64,000 bases of DNA from Methylocystis rosea SV97. GTDB lineage: Bacteria; Pseudomonadota; Alphaproteobacteria; Rhizobiales; Beijerinckiaceae. The notes under the pieces were generated by a model that saw nothing but the letters and a program-made list of their open reading frames with translations, did no database searches and had not been told where the DNA came from. This document shows, piece after piece, positions 44,978-55,806 of the stretch. Location: positions 1,298,146 through 1,362,145 of the forward strand of contig NZ_KB889963.1 in NCBI RefSeq assembly GCF_000372845.1. Direction: 5' to 3'. The stretch's first letter is position 1; every line of letters begins with the position of its first letter. Both the position numbers and the translations under genes were made by a program.

Positions 44978-46012
44978 CTATCGATTTTCGGCGAAGACGC
45001 CATAGGCGACGGACAGAACGACCGTCGCCGGCACCGCCAACACCACGCCCATCGTCCCGAAGAGCGAGGCGAAGGCAAGCATGCAGAAAAGCAGCACGAC
45101 CGGCGGCACCATGAGTGAACGGCTCTGTAGATAGGGCGTGATCAGATAGCCTTCGATGAAACTCGCGGATCCGATTGCAAGCGCCGCAAGAGCCGCATTG
45201 TCCAGCCCGTGTGGCAACGCGACCAGCACCCCGATAATCATTGCGATGATCGAGCCGAAATAGGGGACGAACGCTAGCGCGCCGCTGATTGTCGCGAGCG
45301 CCAGCGGCGCTGGGACGCCAAAGGCCCAGAGAGCCGCCCCTGCGAAGAGCGCGTTCATGGCGACGACATAGAGTTGGATGAAAAGCCACTGCCGCAAGAC
45401 GGCGCCTGACCGGTCCAAAAACAGCGCCATGTCGGTACGCCGCGACGCAGGCGTCAAGGCGATTACGCCAGCGGCGTACCTCCCTGGATCGGCGGCAAGA
45501 TATGCGGCGCCAATGATCGTGAATATTCCATAGCCGAGGCCACTGCCGACAGAACCGAGGAGAGCGCCGAAGTGTTGGGCGACCGGGGTCGTCATTTTGG
45601 AAAAGTCGACATGAACCACAAATTTTTCGACGAAACGGCCCCACGGGTGCTCTTCCACCAAGCGCTCCAGCAGGGCGATCGCAGCGGGAATGTCGAGAGC
45701 AACCTCGTCATATTGACGCACGAGTTGACCGCCGAACAGCATCAACGCCACAACGATGGAAGCGAGCGTGCCGAGCGCGACCAATCCAAGCGACACGCTC
45801 TGCGAAAGGCCAAGAAGCCTGGAGACCCGCCCGGCGACGCCACGCCAAGCGAGCGCGATGAGAATCGTCGCGAAAACCGCCGGGAGAAGATCCGTCAGCT
45901 GCCAAAGAACGAATACGACGGCCCCGGTCGCCGCCGCGATCATAGCCACCACGGCTGTTCGAGAGGCGAAGTCGTTCTGATCGATGCTCTTAGTCAGAAA
46001 ATTGATCTTCAT
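44978..46012 (-). CDS. AI-2E/PerM-family permease (second copy)
   Basis: A 344-residue polytopic membrane protein of the same superfamily as the gene at 38161, but clearly diverged. Family blocks include SGALAFVPYFGSIIAMIIG, GYLITPYLQSRSLMVPPVV and FGTMGVVLAVPATVV. The loop between the first helix pairs (about residues 110-160) carries HVDFSKMTTPVAQHFGALLG. Substrate unknown. Confidence 0.88.
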   Translation of the reverse strand: MKINFLTKSIDQNDFASRTAVVAMIAAATGAVVFVLWQLTDLLPAVFATILIALAWRGVAGRVSRLLGLSQSVSLGLVALGTLASIVVALMLFGGQLVRQYDEVALDIPAAIALLERLVEEHPWGRFVEKFVVHVDFSKMTTPVAQHFGALLGSVGSGLGYGIFTIIGAAYLAADPGRYAAGVIALTPASRRTDMALFLDRSGAVLRQWLFIQLYVVAMNALFAGAALWAFGVPAPLALATISGALAFVPYFGSIIAMIIGVLVALPHGLDNAALAALAIGSASFIEGYLITPYLQSRSLMVPPVVLLFCMLAFASLFGTMGVVLAVPATVVLSVAYGVFAENR

Positions 46013-48557
<2,545 letters not shown>

Positions 48558-48741
48558 CGCTTCTCTGACCGCACCCGCCAATCTAGTCGGCAACTTGCTT
48601 GCGGCGCAAGCTGGGACGGCGGTTCCCGGCCACTGGCGCTTGGGCGCGACCGTAGGAACATTCTTTGCAAGTTACGGGTTAGACTGTCTGAAGACTGATT
48701 CTCCCGGAGAGGTTCAGGCTTGCTCCAGTGGACGCGAAGCC

Positions 48742-48867
48742 ATGTTCGACCCTGACGCTTTTGGCTTTATTAAAATACTCGCCATCGCCGGCACGCTTTA
48801 CTTTGCAGCGCGCGCGGCAATCCTTATCGGCGCCGCGGCGATAAACGCCGTTGCTCTTTTACCCTGA
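48742..48867 (+). CDS. 41-residue membrane protein, tentative
   Basis: A short frame starting MFDPDAFGFIKILAIAGTLY with a hydrophobic stretch continuing to the end (INAVALLP). The composition fits one or two membrane helices. The ribosome site is weak (only GAAG close to the ATG). It lies in the 400-base gap after mdh. Call rests on composition only. Confidence 0.4.
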   Translation: MFDPDAFGFIKILAIAGTLYFAARAAILIGAAAINAVALLP

Positions 48868-48969
48868 GTTATTTACGTCAAGGCTTGGATCTTCACGTCT
48901 GGCGTGACAGCGTGGCTCGTCCGGAGCAATATTAAAAAAAGCTTCGAAAACTGCTCCCATGCGCCAGGT

Positions 48970-50592
48970 TCACTGAGCGTGGGTCTCCACGTCCTGTCCC
49001 GTTGAGACATCCTGTTTCAAGTGACTGCGTCCGCGTGAGCGGGCGGCCGCCCGAAGGCCGGTCGATGAGCCGAGGAGTGGGGTTGCGCCGCGAGCAGCTG
49101 CCTCATTGGGCGCCGCGCTCGCATTTTTTTCTGCTACGGCGGCGTCCGACGGCTCAGCGCCCTGCGGCGGCTCAGGCGCATAGGCGAGCGACTCGTGCCG
49201 GGCCGCCGCTCTCGACTTTTTCGTCTCATTCTTGGGCGAGTCGACCAGCCGCGCGATCGCGCTCGTCGCCTTCGCATGGGGGATCCCCGGCCGAGTGGGG
49301 GGCAGGGGCGCAGACGCGAGCTTTGAACGGCGGGGCGGCGCATCAGCTGCCGACAATGTGCCCGAACGGCGTTCAGCGCCGTCGGCGTCCTGGAAATCGA
49401 CCGCGCTTTGCAGTTCGGCTGACCTGTCATGCGCCGTCCGCCCATCCGTGCGAGCGGCGAGCGATGCCGGACGCTGCGGCGGCAGCGGCGCTCGAACTGT
49501 TGGGAGCTTCGCGGCGGACGGCTCTTGCTCCGGCGCTTCTACGCCCGGCGCTGATAGGGTCGTCTCGCCACGCGGCAAATCGGACTCCGCCCGCGAAAGC
49601 TCTTTCGCGCCGTAGCGATAGGCGTCTGTCGGGGCGGCAGCCGCGCTTTGCTCTTCCATTTCGCCGCTTGTCCCGCGCGCCCGCCGCGGCGCGAGCGAAG
49701 CCCACTGCTTGCGGGTGCTGGGCGCCGGCGCAGTGACCTCTGCGTCGTCTTCTTCGCCGCCCCCGGCGCCGCCGCCAAACAACATGGCGAAGAAGCCGCC
49801 GAACGTGCGGCGAGGCGCAACGACGTAAGCGCCGTCGCCGCGCGCCTCGATCTCGGCGCGCGCCTCTTCATAGCGCGCGAGCGGCTGGCCGTTGGACGGC
49901 AAATGCACCGTTTTGCCGTCGGGGAAGAGCCGCACGAGCTCGTCGTAGTTCATGCGCGGCCAGGCCCGCACATTGCCGACGTCGAGATGGACGAAAGGCG
50001 TGCCCGCCGTCGGATAATAGCCGACGCCGCCGCGCTGCATGCGCATGCCGATTTCGCGAATTTGCGACATCGGCATTCCCGGCATGGTGGTGTCCATCGC
50101 CTTGCCGAGCATGTGTTGGGAATATTTGGCGACGGCGCGGGACCGGGCGCGCAGCATGGCGTTTGTCTCCGGAGAGCGATAGGCGGAGACGACATGCACG
50201 ACCTGATCGCCGGCGCCCGCATGGCGATAGGCCTCCCAGACGACATCGAAGAGGCGCGGGTCCATGTTCGTCGGCTCGTCCCGTCGCCAGTCGCGCAGGA
50301 ACCAGTTCAACTGCTGAAGGACTTGGGCGTCATATTGCCCGTTGACGAGATACGTCGCCGAAATCGATTCATGCGTATGGGCGTGGTAAAGATGAATGGT
50401 TCTTGTGTCGCCATTGGCGACCGCGGTTTCGGTCACCTTTGGCGCGAGCGTCGCCAGGCAAAAGACCAAAAGGCCTAGAACTGTCGAAAGCGGAGCGGAA
50501 ATCAGGCGCGCGCTGGAGCGAGGCGTCGTCAATAGCTGCTTCCCGTCCAGCTTGAAGCGCGCCTGAACCGACGTCGCCCGTGAAACTAACAA
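48970..50592 (-). CDS. DUF882/M15-type zinc peptidase with long Pro/Ala-rich tail
   Basis: A 540-residue protein. A membrane anchor lies near residues 30-55, then an M15-like peptidase domain (about 65-235) with HTHESISATYLVNGQY, VSAYRSPETNAML, the zinc ligand block SQHMLGKAMDTTMPG and PFVHLDVGNVRAWPRM. This matches YcbK-type DUF882 proteins, predicted periplasmic peptidoglycan endopeptidases. The remaining 300 residues are low-complexity Ala, Pro and Arg sequence. The predicted start is a TTG codon; no better start was found. Confidence 0.82.
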   Translation of the reverse strand: MLVSRATSVQARFKLDGKQLLTTPRSSARLISAPLSTVLGLLVFCLATLAPKVTETAVANGDTRTIHLYHAHTHESISATYLVNGQYDAQVLQQLNWFLRDWRRDEPTNMDPRLFDVVWEAYRHAGAGDQVVHVVSAYRSPETNAMLRARSRAVAKYSQHMLGKAMDTTMPGMPMSQIREIGMRMQRGGVGYYPTAGTPFVHLDVGNVRAWPRMNYDELVRLFPDGKTVHLPSNGQPLARYEEARAEIEARGDGAYVVAPRRTFGGFFAMLFGGGAGGGEEDDAEVTAPAPSTRKQWASLAPRRARGTSGEMEEQSAAAAPTDAYRYGAKELSRAESDLPRGETTLSAPGVEAPEQEPSAAKLPTVRAPLPPQRPASLAARTDGRTAHDRSAELQSAVDFQDADGAERRSGTLSAADAPPRRSKLASAPLPPTRPGIPHAKATSAIARLVDSPKNETKKSRAAARHESLAYAPEPPQGAEPSDAAVAEKNASAAPNEAAARGATPLLGSSTGLRAAARSRGRSHLKQDVSTGQDVETHAQ

Positions 50593-50859
50593 GACTTCTG
50601 GCCGTTCGGCCAGAAGACGCCTTCGCCCTGTGGCGCAAGGCGCGGCGAAAATCCGGTGCGGAATACGCAGTTAGACGGCTTTGCTCCTCGGCGTCGTTAC
50701 CGCCTGATTCCCCACCAATTCAGAGGCTAGGGCAACATCGTGGCGAAAAATTGCTCGAGCTTCGCCGCACCGTTCACGCAGCAATGTCTAGGAGAGGCTT
50801 CTAGAGCGGCGCGAGCCGCTCCACAGCGGCGCGAGGCCTCAGTCTACGTTGTCGCCGCT

Positions 50860-51627
50860 TCAGTTCGAGGCCACTGTGCGCACGAGCTGCGGCCCGAGGA
50901 TGGGCTGCGCTCCGCTGATGAGGCGCAGATAGGCCGGAGATAGCGACGCCGTATCCTGACCCGCAAAGGCCTCGGACGCCGGCCTGCGCGGCGGCAGTGG
51001 CGCGGGCTCAGGAAGCGCATTCGCCTCTTCGCCGCCGCGCGCCAACCCGGTCAGCTGTTGCCGGTCGGCGACGGCGACATGGATCGGATCGGTCCGGCCG
51101 CCTGTGCTCGCAAGGGCGGTGGCGACGGCGGACTGCACCTTCTGCGCGATGTCGCCAAAGGAGGCGAGGCTCGCGCCGGACTGCCCATCGGGCCGCGCGC
51201 TGGCGACGCTGGTCGAAGGCGCGCGCTGCTTGCGGCTTGCGATCATGGTCGGGCCGCCCTCGCAATTGCGCATGCCAAGAGCGATCAGCTCCGTCCCGGT
51301 CAACACGCGATATTCCCTGGTCAGATTGCCAAGGCGGGCCTGCACAGCGGCCGGGTAGGAGGCGAATAGCTGCGACGAGACGCCGAGGTCGACCTCCCGG
51401 TTGATGGCGTTGTAGGCTTGATGAAATTTGACCTTTGCGTCCGGATAGACGCAGACGTTGGGCAGGCTCAGCGCCAGCGTGCAGGCCGAGCGGCATTCAT
51501 GCAGCCTGACCTCGCGATTCTCGCGACGATATCGTTCGGTGAGCGCTTCATAATCGCTGACCAGACCGCCGACGTCCTTGTAGACGACGACCGGCGCCGG
51601 CATGGGGGGCGGCGACAAATAGCCCAA
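50860..51627 (-). CDS. ClpP/crotonase-fold-like periplasmic protein, conserved hypothetical
   Basis: A 255-residue protein. Residues 35-130 contain LHECRSACTLALSLP (a possible nucleophile Ser in SAC), VCVYPDAKVKFHQAYN and the Tyr-rich continuation, as in predicted periplasmic COG3904-type proteins with a ClpP-like fold. The C-terminal half is low-complexity with Pro/Arg patches. A TTG start at 51627 with GAGG six bases upstream is the only well-placed start. It follows the DUF882 gene in the direction of map order, on the same strand and separated by 267 bases. Confidence 0.6.
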   Translation of the reverse strand: MGYLSPPPMPAPVVVYKDVGGLVSDYEALTERYRRENREVRLHECRSACTLALSLPNVCVYPDAKVKFHQAYNAINREVDLGVSSQLFASYPAAVQARLGNLTREYRVLTGTELIALGMRNCEGGPTMIASRKQRAPSTSVASARPDGQSGASLASFGDIAQKVQSAVATALASTGGRTDPIHVAVADRQQLTGLARGGEEANALPEPAPLPPRRPASEAFAGQDTASLSPAYLRLISGAQPILGPQLVRTVASN

Positions 51628-51712
51628 GACGCACCTCTACTCTACGCATTGCGGGCTTCGCTTCAGCAAACATTCACCATGTCGCGGTGAACATCGCCTT
51701 AAAGGAGCGACA

Positions 51713-52741
51713 TCAGCCTCGGATGCCGACGCGAAGCCCTGGCGCGGGCCTTTCTTGCAGAACATTGCGGCGAAAATGGAATAGAGCCGCCGGGCGTCCG
51801 CCTGTCTTTAAGGACATTTCCCCCGTCGGCTCGACAATGGCCGTTGATTCCACCAGACGGCGGAAGTTCTGCTTGTGCAGATGTCGGCCAGCGATGGCTT
51901 CTACTGTCCGCTGCAGCTCCGTCAGCGTGAACTCCGACGCCATCAACTCGAAGATCACCGGACGATATTTCATTTTGGCGCGCAGTCTGCCCATGGCTGT
52001 GGCAAGAATGCGGCGATGGTCATGGCGCATCGGGGTCCCGAGCGGCGTTAGCGGCGCCCGTTTCTCCGCCGATTCACGACCATCGCGCAGCGCCTCCTCG
52101 AGAAGCCCGGCCTCGTAAAGAAGCTCGTAGCGCTCAAGGACGTTCTCCTCATTGAATGCGCGTCCCTTGCCGCCGAAGAGAAGATTGACTCGCACCCGGC
52201 GCGAGACGCCCGACGAGGAGACGGCGTCCGGCGCTTCGGCCACCCAGTCCGTCAATCCCGGCGCGATCGTTTCCTCGAGCACCAGGGGCGGACCTTTGCG
52301 CCAATCCTCCCAGGGAAAGAAATCATGCCAGCTCCGCCAGACGCTTGCGCGGCGATCGGCGTCGTCGCGGATGCGCGTCAACGCCAGATAGCCGACCGAG
52401 ACGACGTGCGGATCGCGGTCGCCGGCGCGGGCGTGGCGTCCGCGATCGCCGAATGTATAGAGCTGTTCGACATAGCCCAGCGGCGCGCCGGTCTGCTCGG
52501 CGACCCATTCGCGCAGGCCGATCTCGAAGGTGCGATGGCGGATCGGATCGAAAGGTCCGGAGGGAAGGGCGGCGATGCTGGCCGGCCCGTCCGCGCGCGT
52601 GGTCAGGATCAAGGGCTCGTCGTCTCGAACGGCGACGATTGCGGCGGTGAGGCCGATTTCAACGGGCGGGGAAAGGGGCGCGAGCTCTTCGGCGGCTCGG
52701 CTAGGCGTCGGCGAATTCCAGGGCGAAGGGCGCTCCCTCAT
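51713..52741 (-). CDS. NrtR-like protein: degenerate Nudix domain plus winged helix
   Basis: A 342-residue protein. The N-terminal domain has the fold markers of NrtR-type Nudix proteins (EIGLTAAIVAVRDDEPLIL, GYVEQLYTFGDRGRHA, HVVSVGYLALT), but the Nudix-box Glu residues are not preserved in RTFEIGLREWVAEQTG, so hydrolysis is unlikely. The C-terminal part (FELMASEFTLTELQRTVEAI, HKQNFRRLVES) is a winged helix. NrtR proteins repress NAD synthesis genes in response to ADP-ribose; that role is family knowledge, not shown here. Its start overlaps the phosphatase gene by 41 bases. Confidence 0.82.
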   Translation of the reverse strand: MRERPSPWNSPTPSRAAEELAPLSPPVEIGLTAAIVAVRDDEPLILTTRADGPASIAALPSGPFDPIRHRTFEIGLREWVAEQTGAPLGYVEQLYTFGDRGRHARAGDRDPHVVSVGYLALTRIRDDADRRASVWRSWHDFFPWEDWRKGPPLVLEETIAPGLTDWVAEAPDAVSSSGVSRRVRVNLLFGGKGRAFNEENVLERYELLYEAGLLEEALRDGRESAEKRAPLTPLGTPMRHDHRRILATAMGRLRAKMKYRPVIFELMASEFTLTELQRTVEAIAGRHLHKQNFRRLVESTAIVEPTGEMSLKTGGRPAALFHFRRNVLQERPAPGLRVGIRG

Positions 52742-53225
52742 AGCAGTCGGTCCCGCGTCCGATCGCGGCGATCGCGGCGGACATTCGCCCGTTCCGCCCG
52801 AGCCTTTCGTCGGCGAGCGCGACCATCCGTCTGTTCGGGGTCGCGGTCGGCGAGACGCGGCGCAGTTCGCGCGCGATCTCCATTTCGCTGCGACGCGGCG
52901 CTAAAGCACAGGCCGCGACAAAGGCCGCCGCGGGCGATCGGCTCACCCCAGCGTAACAGTGTATGACGAGCGGCGCGGAGCGGTCCCATTCCTCAAGGAA
53001 AGCGAGCAGCCGATTGATATGTTCCTCGCCAGGGAGGATGTGCCCTCCCTGCGGCGCGTCGATGTCGGAGACAGCGATCCGCAAATGGCGCTCGCGGGAG
53101 ATTTCGCAAGGCCGAACAAGCGACGCCCCGGCGGTAAGAATGGTGACAAGCGAGCGTGCGCCGCTTTGGCGCACAGTGTCGACCACCTTAGTCAGGGAAC
53201 AGACGTACAAACGCCCATTCGGCAT
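52701..53225 (-). CDS. dual-specificity/tyrosine phosphatase-like protein
   Basis: A 174-residue protein with the Cys-based phosphatase signature HCYAGVSRSPAAA (HCx5RS type) and the preceding general-acid region ISRERHLRIAVSDIDAPQGG. GGGGAG sits close to the ATG. It lies between the NrtR-like gene, which overlaps its end by 41 bases, and the HD-domain gene 21 bases upstream, in a same-strand group. The substrate is unknown; small-molecule phosphates and phosphoproteins are both possible. Confidence 0.85.
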   Translation of the reverse strand: MPNGRLYVCSLTKVVDTVRQSGARSLVTILTAGASLVRPCEISRERHLRIAVSDIDAPQGGHILPGEEHINRLLAFLEEWDRSAPLVIHCYAGVSRSPAAAFVAACALAPRRSEMEIARELRRVSPTATPNRRMVALADERLGRNGRMSAAIAAIGRGTDCYEGAPFALEFADA

Positions 53226-53246
53226 TTTTCTCCCCGACGTTCTTCT

Positions 53247-53879
53247 TCAACTTTCGTCGACCGCCCGAAACCGAGCGAGAAAACGCGCCTGCGCCTCCTC
53301 AATGGGAGCCGGGGCGAGTTCGTCAATGAAGGGCTGCGGCGGGATCGCCGGGCGGCCGAAGATGCGCTCGGCTTCGCCCCGTGTAAAGCCCGCAAGCTGC
53401 ACGGCCTCAAAAAAAGCGGCGGCGCGATCGGCCTCTTTGCACAGGCGCCGCAGTGCGGGAGAGGGCGTCGGCGGCAGAGAGTAGCGCAGAAGAATCGCGC
53501 CCAATATGCGGTCCTCGACGCTTTTGTATGCGTCGCCGATCGCCGCTTTGAAGGGGGAGATCATATCGCCGATCACATATTCCGGCGCATCATGCAGCAG
53601 CATGTAAAGCCGCTCCGTTCGGCCGATCGCGGGGTCGAGCGCGCAAGCGATCTTTTCCACAAGCATGCTGTGTTGCGCGACCGAGAAAATATGCGCGCCG
53701 ATAGTCTGACCGTTCCAGCGCGCGACGCGCGCCAGCCCATGCGCGATATCTTCGATCTCCACGTCGAGCGGCGAAGGGTCGAGCAGATCGAGCCGGCGTC
53801 CGGACAACATGCGTTGCCAGGCGCGGGGCGCTTCGCCGGGCGCCGGCCGCCCGCGATTTTTCGCTGGGGGGGAGCGCAT
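53247..53879 (-). CDS. HD-domain hydrolase, YfbR-like
   Basis: A 210-residue soluble protein with the HD pattern IGAHIFSVAQHSMLVEKI (first His, residues about 62-79), YMLLHDAPEYVIGDM (His-Asp pair) and, later, KEADRAAAFFEAVQLAGF with the last Asp. Relatives include 5'-deoxynucleotidases. It begins four bases after the tag stop codon on the same strand, and the phosphatase gene follows 21 bases downstream. Confidence 0.82.
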   Translation of the reverse strand: MRSPPAKNRGRPAPGEAPRAWQRMLSGRRLDLLDPSPLDVEIEDIAHGLARVARWNGQTIGAHIFSVAQHSMLVEKIACALDPAIGRTERLYMLLHDAPEYVIGDMISPFKAAIGDAYKSVEDRILGAILLRYSLPPTPSPALRRLCKEADRAAAFFEAVQLAGFTRGEAERIFGRPAIPPQPFIDELAPAPIEEAQARFLARFRAVDES

Positions 53880-53883
53880 CGCG

Positions 53884-54513
53884 TCAGCCGCCCTCGCCCC
53901 CTGCGTGGCGATGGCAGCCCGTCAGATGATCGTCCACCATGCCGACCGCCTGCATGAAGGCATAGACGATCGTCGGTCCGCAGAATTTGAAGCCACGCGC
54001 CTTGAGATCTTTGGAGAGCCGTTCGGAAAGCGGGGTTTGCGTCGGCACGTCGCTCATGCGGGTCCAGTGATTGACGATCGGACGCCCGTCCACGAAAGCC
54101 CACAGATAATCCGAAAAGCCGGTCGTCGCCTCAATATCCAGCCACGCCTGCGCCGAGAGCACGGCGCCTTCGATTTTTGCGCGGTTGCGCACGATTGCAT
54201 CATTGCCCATCAGCGCCGCGACGCGCTTCTGATCAAATCTCGCGATCTTTGCCGGATCGAAGCCGTCGAAGGCGGCGCGAAACGCCTCGCGCTTGCGCAG
54301 AATAGTGATCCACGAGAGGCCAGCCTGAAAGCCGTCGAGCGTCAGCTTTTCAAAGAGCGCCCGGCCGTCCCGCTCGGGCCTCCCCCACTCGTTGTCGTGA
54401 TAGTCGAGGTAAAGCGGATCGACGCCGGGCCACGGACAACGTTTGAGCCCGTCGAGATGGGACACGACCGCGAGTTCGCGCCAACTTGCCGGCTGTTCCC
54501 GAACGCTTGCCAA
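53884..54513 (-). CDS. tag: DNA-3-methyladenine glycosylase I
   Basis: This 209-residue enzyme removes 3-methyladenine from alkylated DNA in base excision repair. Family markers are RCPWPGVDPLYLDYHDNEWG near the N-terminus, EKLTLDGFQAGLSWITILRK, and GPTIVYAFMQAVGMVDDH followed by the zinc-binding Cys and His of TGCHRH. The Cys in KRCPW and the final Cys-His set form the zinc site. It is the first gene of a same-strand run with the HD, phosphatase and NrtR-like genes. Confidence 0.93.
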   Translation of the reverse strand: MASVREQPASWRELAVVSHLDGLKRCPWPGVDPLYLDYHDNEWGRPERDGRALFEKLTLDGFQAGLSWITILRKREAFRAAFDGFDPAKIARFDQKRVAALMGNDAIVRNRAKIEGAVLSAQAWLDIEATTGFSDYLWAFVDGRPIVNHWTRMSDVPTQTPLSERLSKDLKARGFKFCGPTIVYAFMQAVGMVDDHLTGCHRHAGGEGG

Positions 54514-54700
54514 GACTCACCTTTAAAAAGCGGACGAAAAAACGCCGCGTGCTCGGGCTTTATCGCGCGTTCGGATTGCGTTCACAACCAAGTTGGGACT
54601 ATCGTCGGCCCCGGCGGGCGCAGATGGCGCGCGTCCTGCTTCTATTGCGCCGTCGCATTTGTTGCGGCTCAGTTCGCGCCGTCCATCAATGGAGATTTAT

Positions 54701-55213
54701 ATGGGGATCCGTATCGCTGTTTCTTACGCTGCGGCCGGCGGCGCTCTGGCCGTCGCCGTCGCCCTCGCCGCGAGCTCGGGGGACGCGTATGCGCAAGCCA
54801 ATGTATTGAAGGAATGCGGATCGCAATATCAGGCGGCTAAAGCCGCGAATGAACTCGGCGGCCAGAGCTGGCAGGAGTTTTTGAAAGCCTGTCGCGGGCG
54901 GCTGGCCGAGCAGACCAAGCCTGCCGAGGCGAAGCCCGAGACGCCGCCGCCGGCCGCCGCAGAGTCGAAGCCTACGCCGCCGCCCTTGACGGAAACCAAG
55001 CCCGTCGAGCCGACTCCTCCGCCGGCCGCGACCGAAGCGACCCCGAGCCCTAAACCCGCGACGGACCCGAAAACTGCGACGCGCGAGCGCCAGAAGAAAT
55101 GCAGCGAGGAATGGAAGGCGAAAAAGGCTGAGCTCAAAAAGGCCGGTTCAAAAATCACCTGGCCAAAATATTGGAGCGAATGCAACAAGAGGCTGAAAGC
55201 CGCAGGCGAATAA
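54701..55213 (+). CDS. secreted protein with two Cys-containing repeats and a Pro-rich linker
   Basis: A 170-residue exported protein. The signal peptide ends near AYAQA (about residue 31). Two related segments of about 30 residues, ECGSQYQAAKAANELGGQSW and later CSEEWKAKKAELKKAG, are separated by about 70 residues of Pro/Glu/Lys-rich linker. Each has a Trp and two Cys, resembling PsiF-type repeats. I chose the ATG at 54701 with GGAG six bases upstream. A strong terminator follows. Function unknown. Confidence 0.7.
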   Translation: MGIRIAVSYAAAGGALAVAVALAASSGDAYAQANVLKECGSQYQAAKAANELGGQSWQEFLKACRGRLAEQTKPAEAKPETPPPAAAESKPTPPPLTETKPVEPTPPPAATEATPSPKPATDPKTATRERQKKCSEEWKAKKAELKKAGSKITWPKYWSECNKRLKAAGE

Positions 55214-55235
55214 CGTTCTTCGCGCTTTTTGTCGT

Positions 55236-55266
55236 CGCCCGGCGGCTCTCCGCCGGGCGTTTTTCT
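55236..55266 (+). terminator. Rho-independent terminator
   Basis: CGCCCGGCGG and CCGCCGGGCG form a ten-base-pair stem with a four-base loop, followed by a T run. It ends transcription of the two-repeat secreted protein gene. Confidence 0.9.
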
Positions 55267-55335
55267 TGCGCTCTTGCTCGGCGAAAGGCGTCGTGGCAGA
55301 GGGAATGAAGCTGATCGCTGAACGAGGGCGGGCGT

Positions 55336-55731
55336 TTGGATAAAACCGAGTTGCGAAAACTGCAGGCGTTCCTGCGCCGTTCGCTCGGCAATGAGGGCGT
55401 TCGCGTCACAGCGGATCCGAAGAATCCGGACGACGCCGCCGTGCATCTTGGCGAACGAAGGATCGCTTCGATCTCGGTCGACGACGAAGACGGCGATCGT
55501 TCCTTCGCCTTCGAGATGAAAATTCCTGTCGGACGCGAAGTGCTGCAGTCCTATTTGCGCAAGCTCTTCGAAAACGATCGCTTGTCGATCGTGGCGCGCG
55601 GACGGAAAATGGATTCCGTCGAACTCAACGCCGACGGCGAATTTCTTGGCGTCATCTCCGCTGACGATCCGAAGCTGTCGAGCTTCACGCTGCAAGTCGC
55701 CATTCTCGATTTCGATCTCGAAGAAGAGTGA
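55336..55731 (+). CDS. tandem DUF3126 protein
   Basis: A 131-residue protein starting at TTG. Members of DUF3126 are normally about 70 residues; here two copies lie in tandem. The first is LRKLQAFLRRSLGNEGVRV through DGDRSFAFEMKI; the second is LQSYLRKLFENDRLSIV through GEFLGVISADD and FTLQVAILDFDLEEE. The two align by eye at the LxxxLRxxLxN and G-x-x-F/I positions. The function of the family is unknown. Cytoplasmic, with no signal. Confidence 0.75.
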   Translation: MDKTELRKLQAFLRRSLGNEGVRVTADPKNPDDAAVHLGERRIASISVDDEDGDRSFAFEMKIPVGREVLQSYLRKLFENDRLSIVARGRKMDSVELNADGEFLGVISADDPKLSSFTLQVAILDFDLEEE

Positions 55732-55806
55732 CGCGCTGCCCGAATCGACGCGGGCCGTTCGATCGCTGATCGGTCCGGGGCCTTGCTTAGGCCGGACCCA
55801 CGCAGC

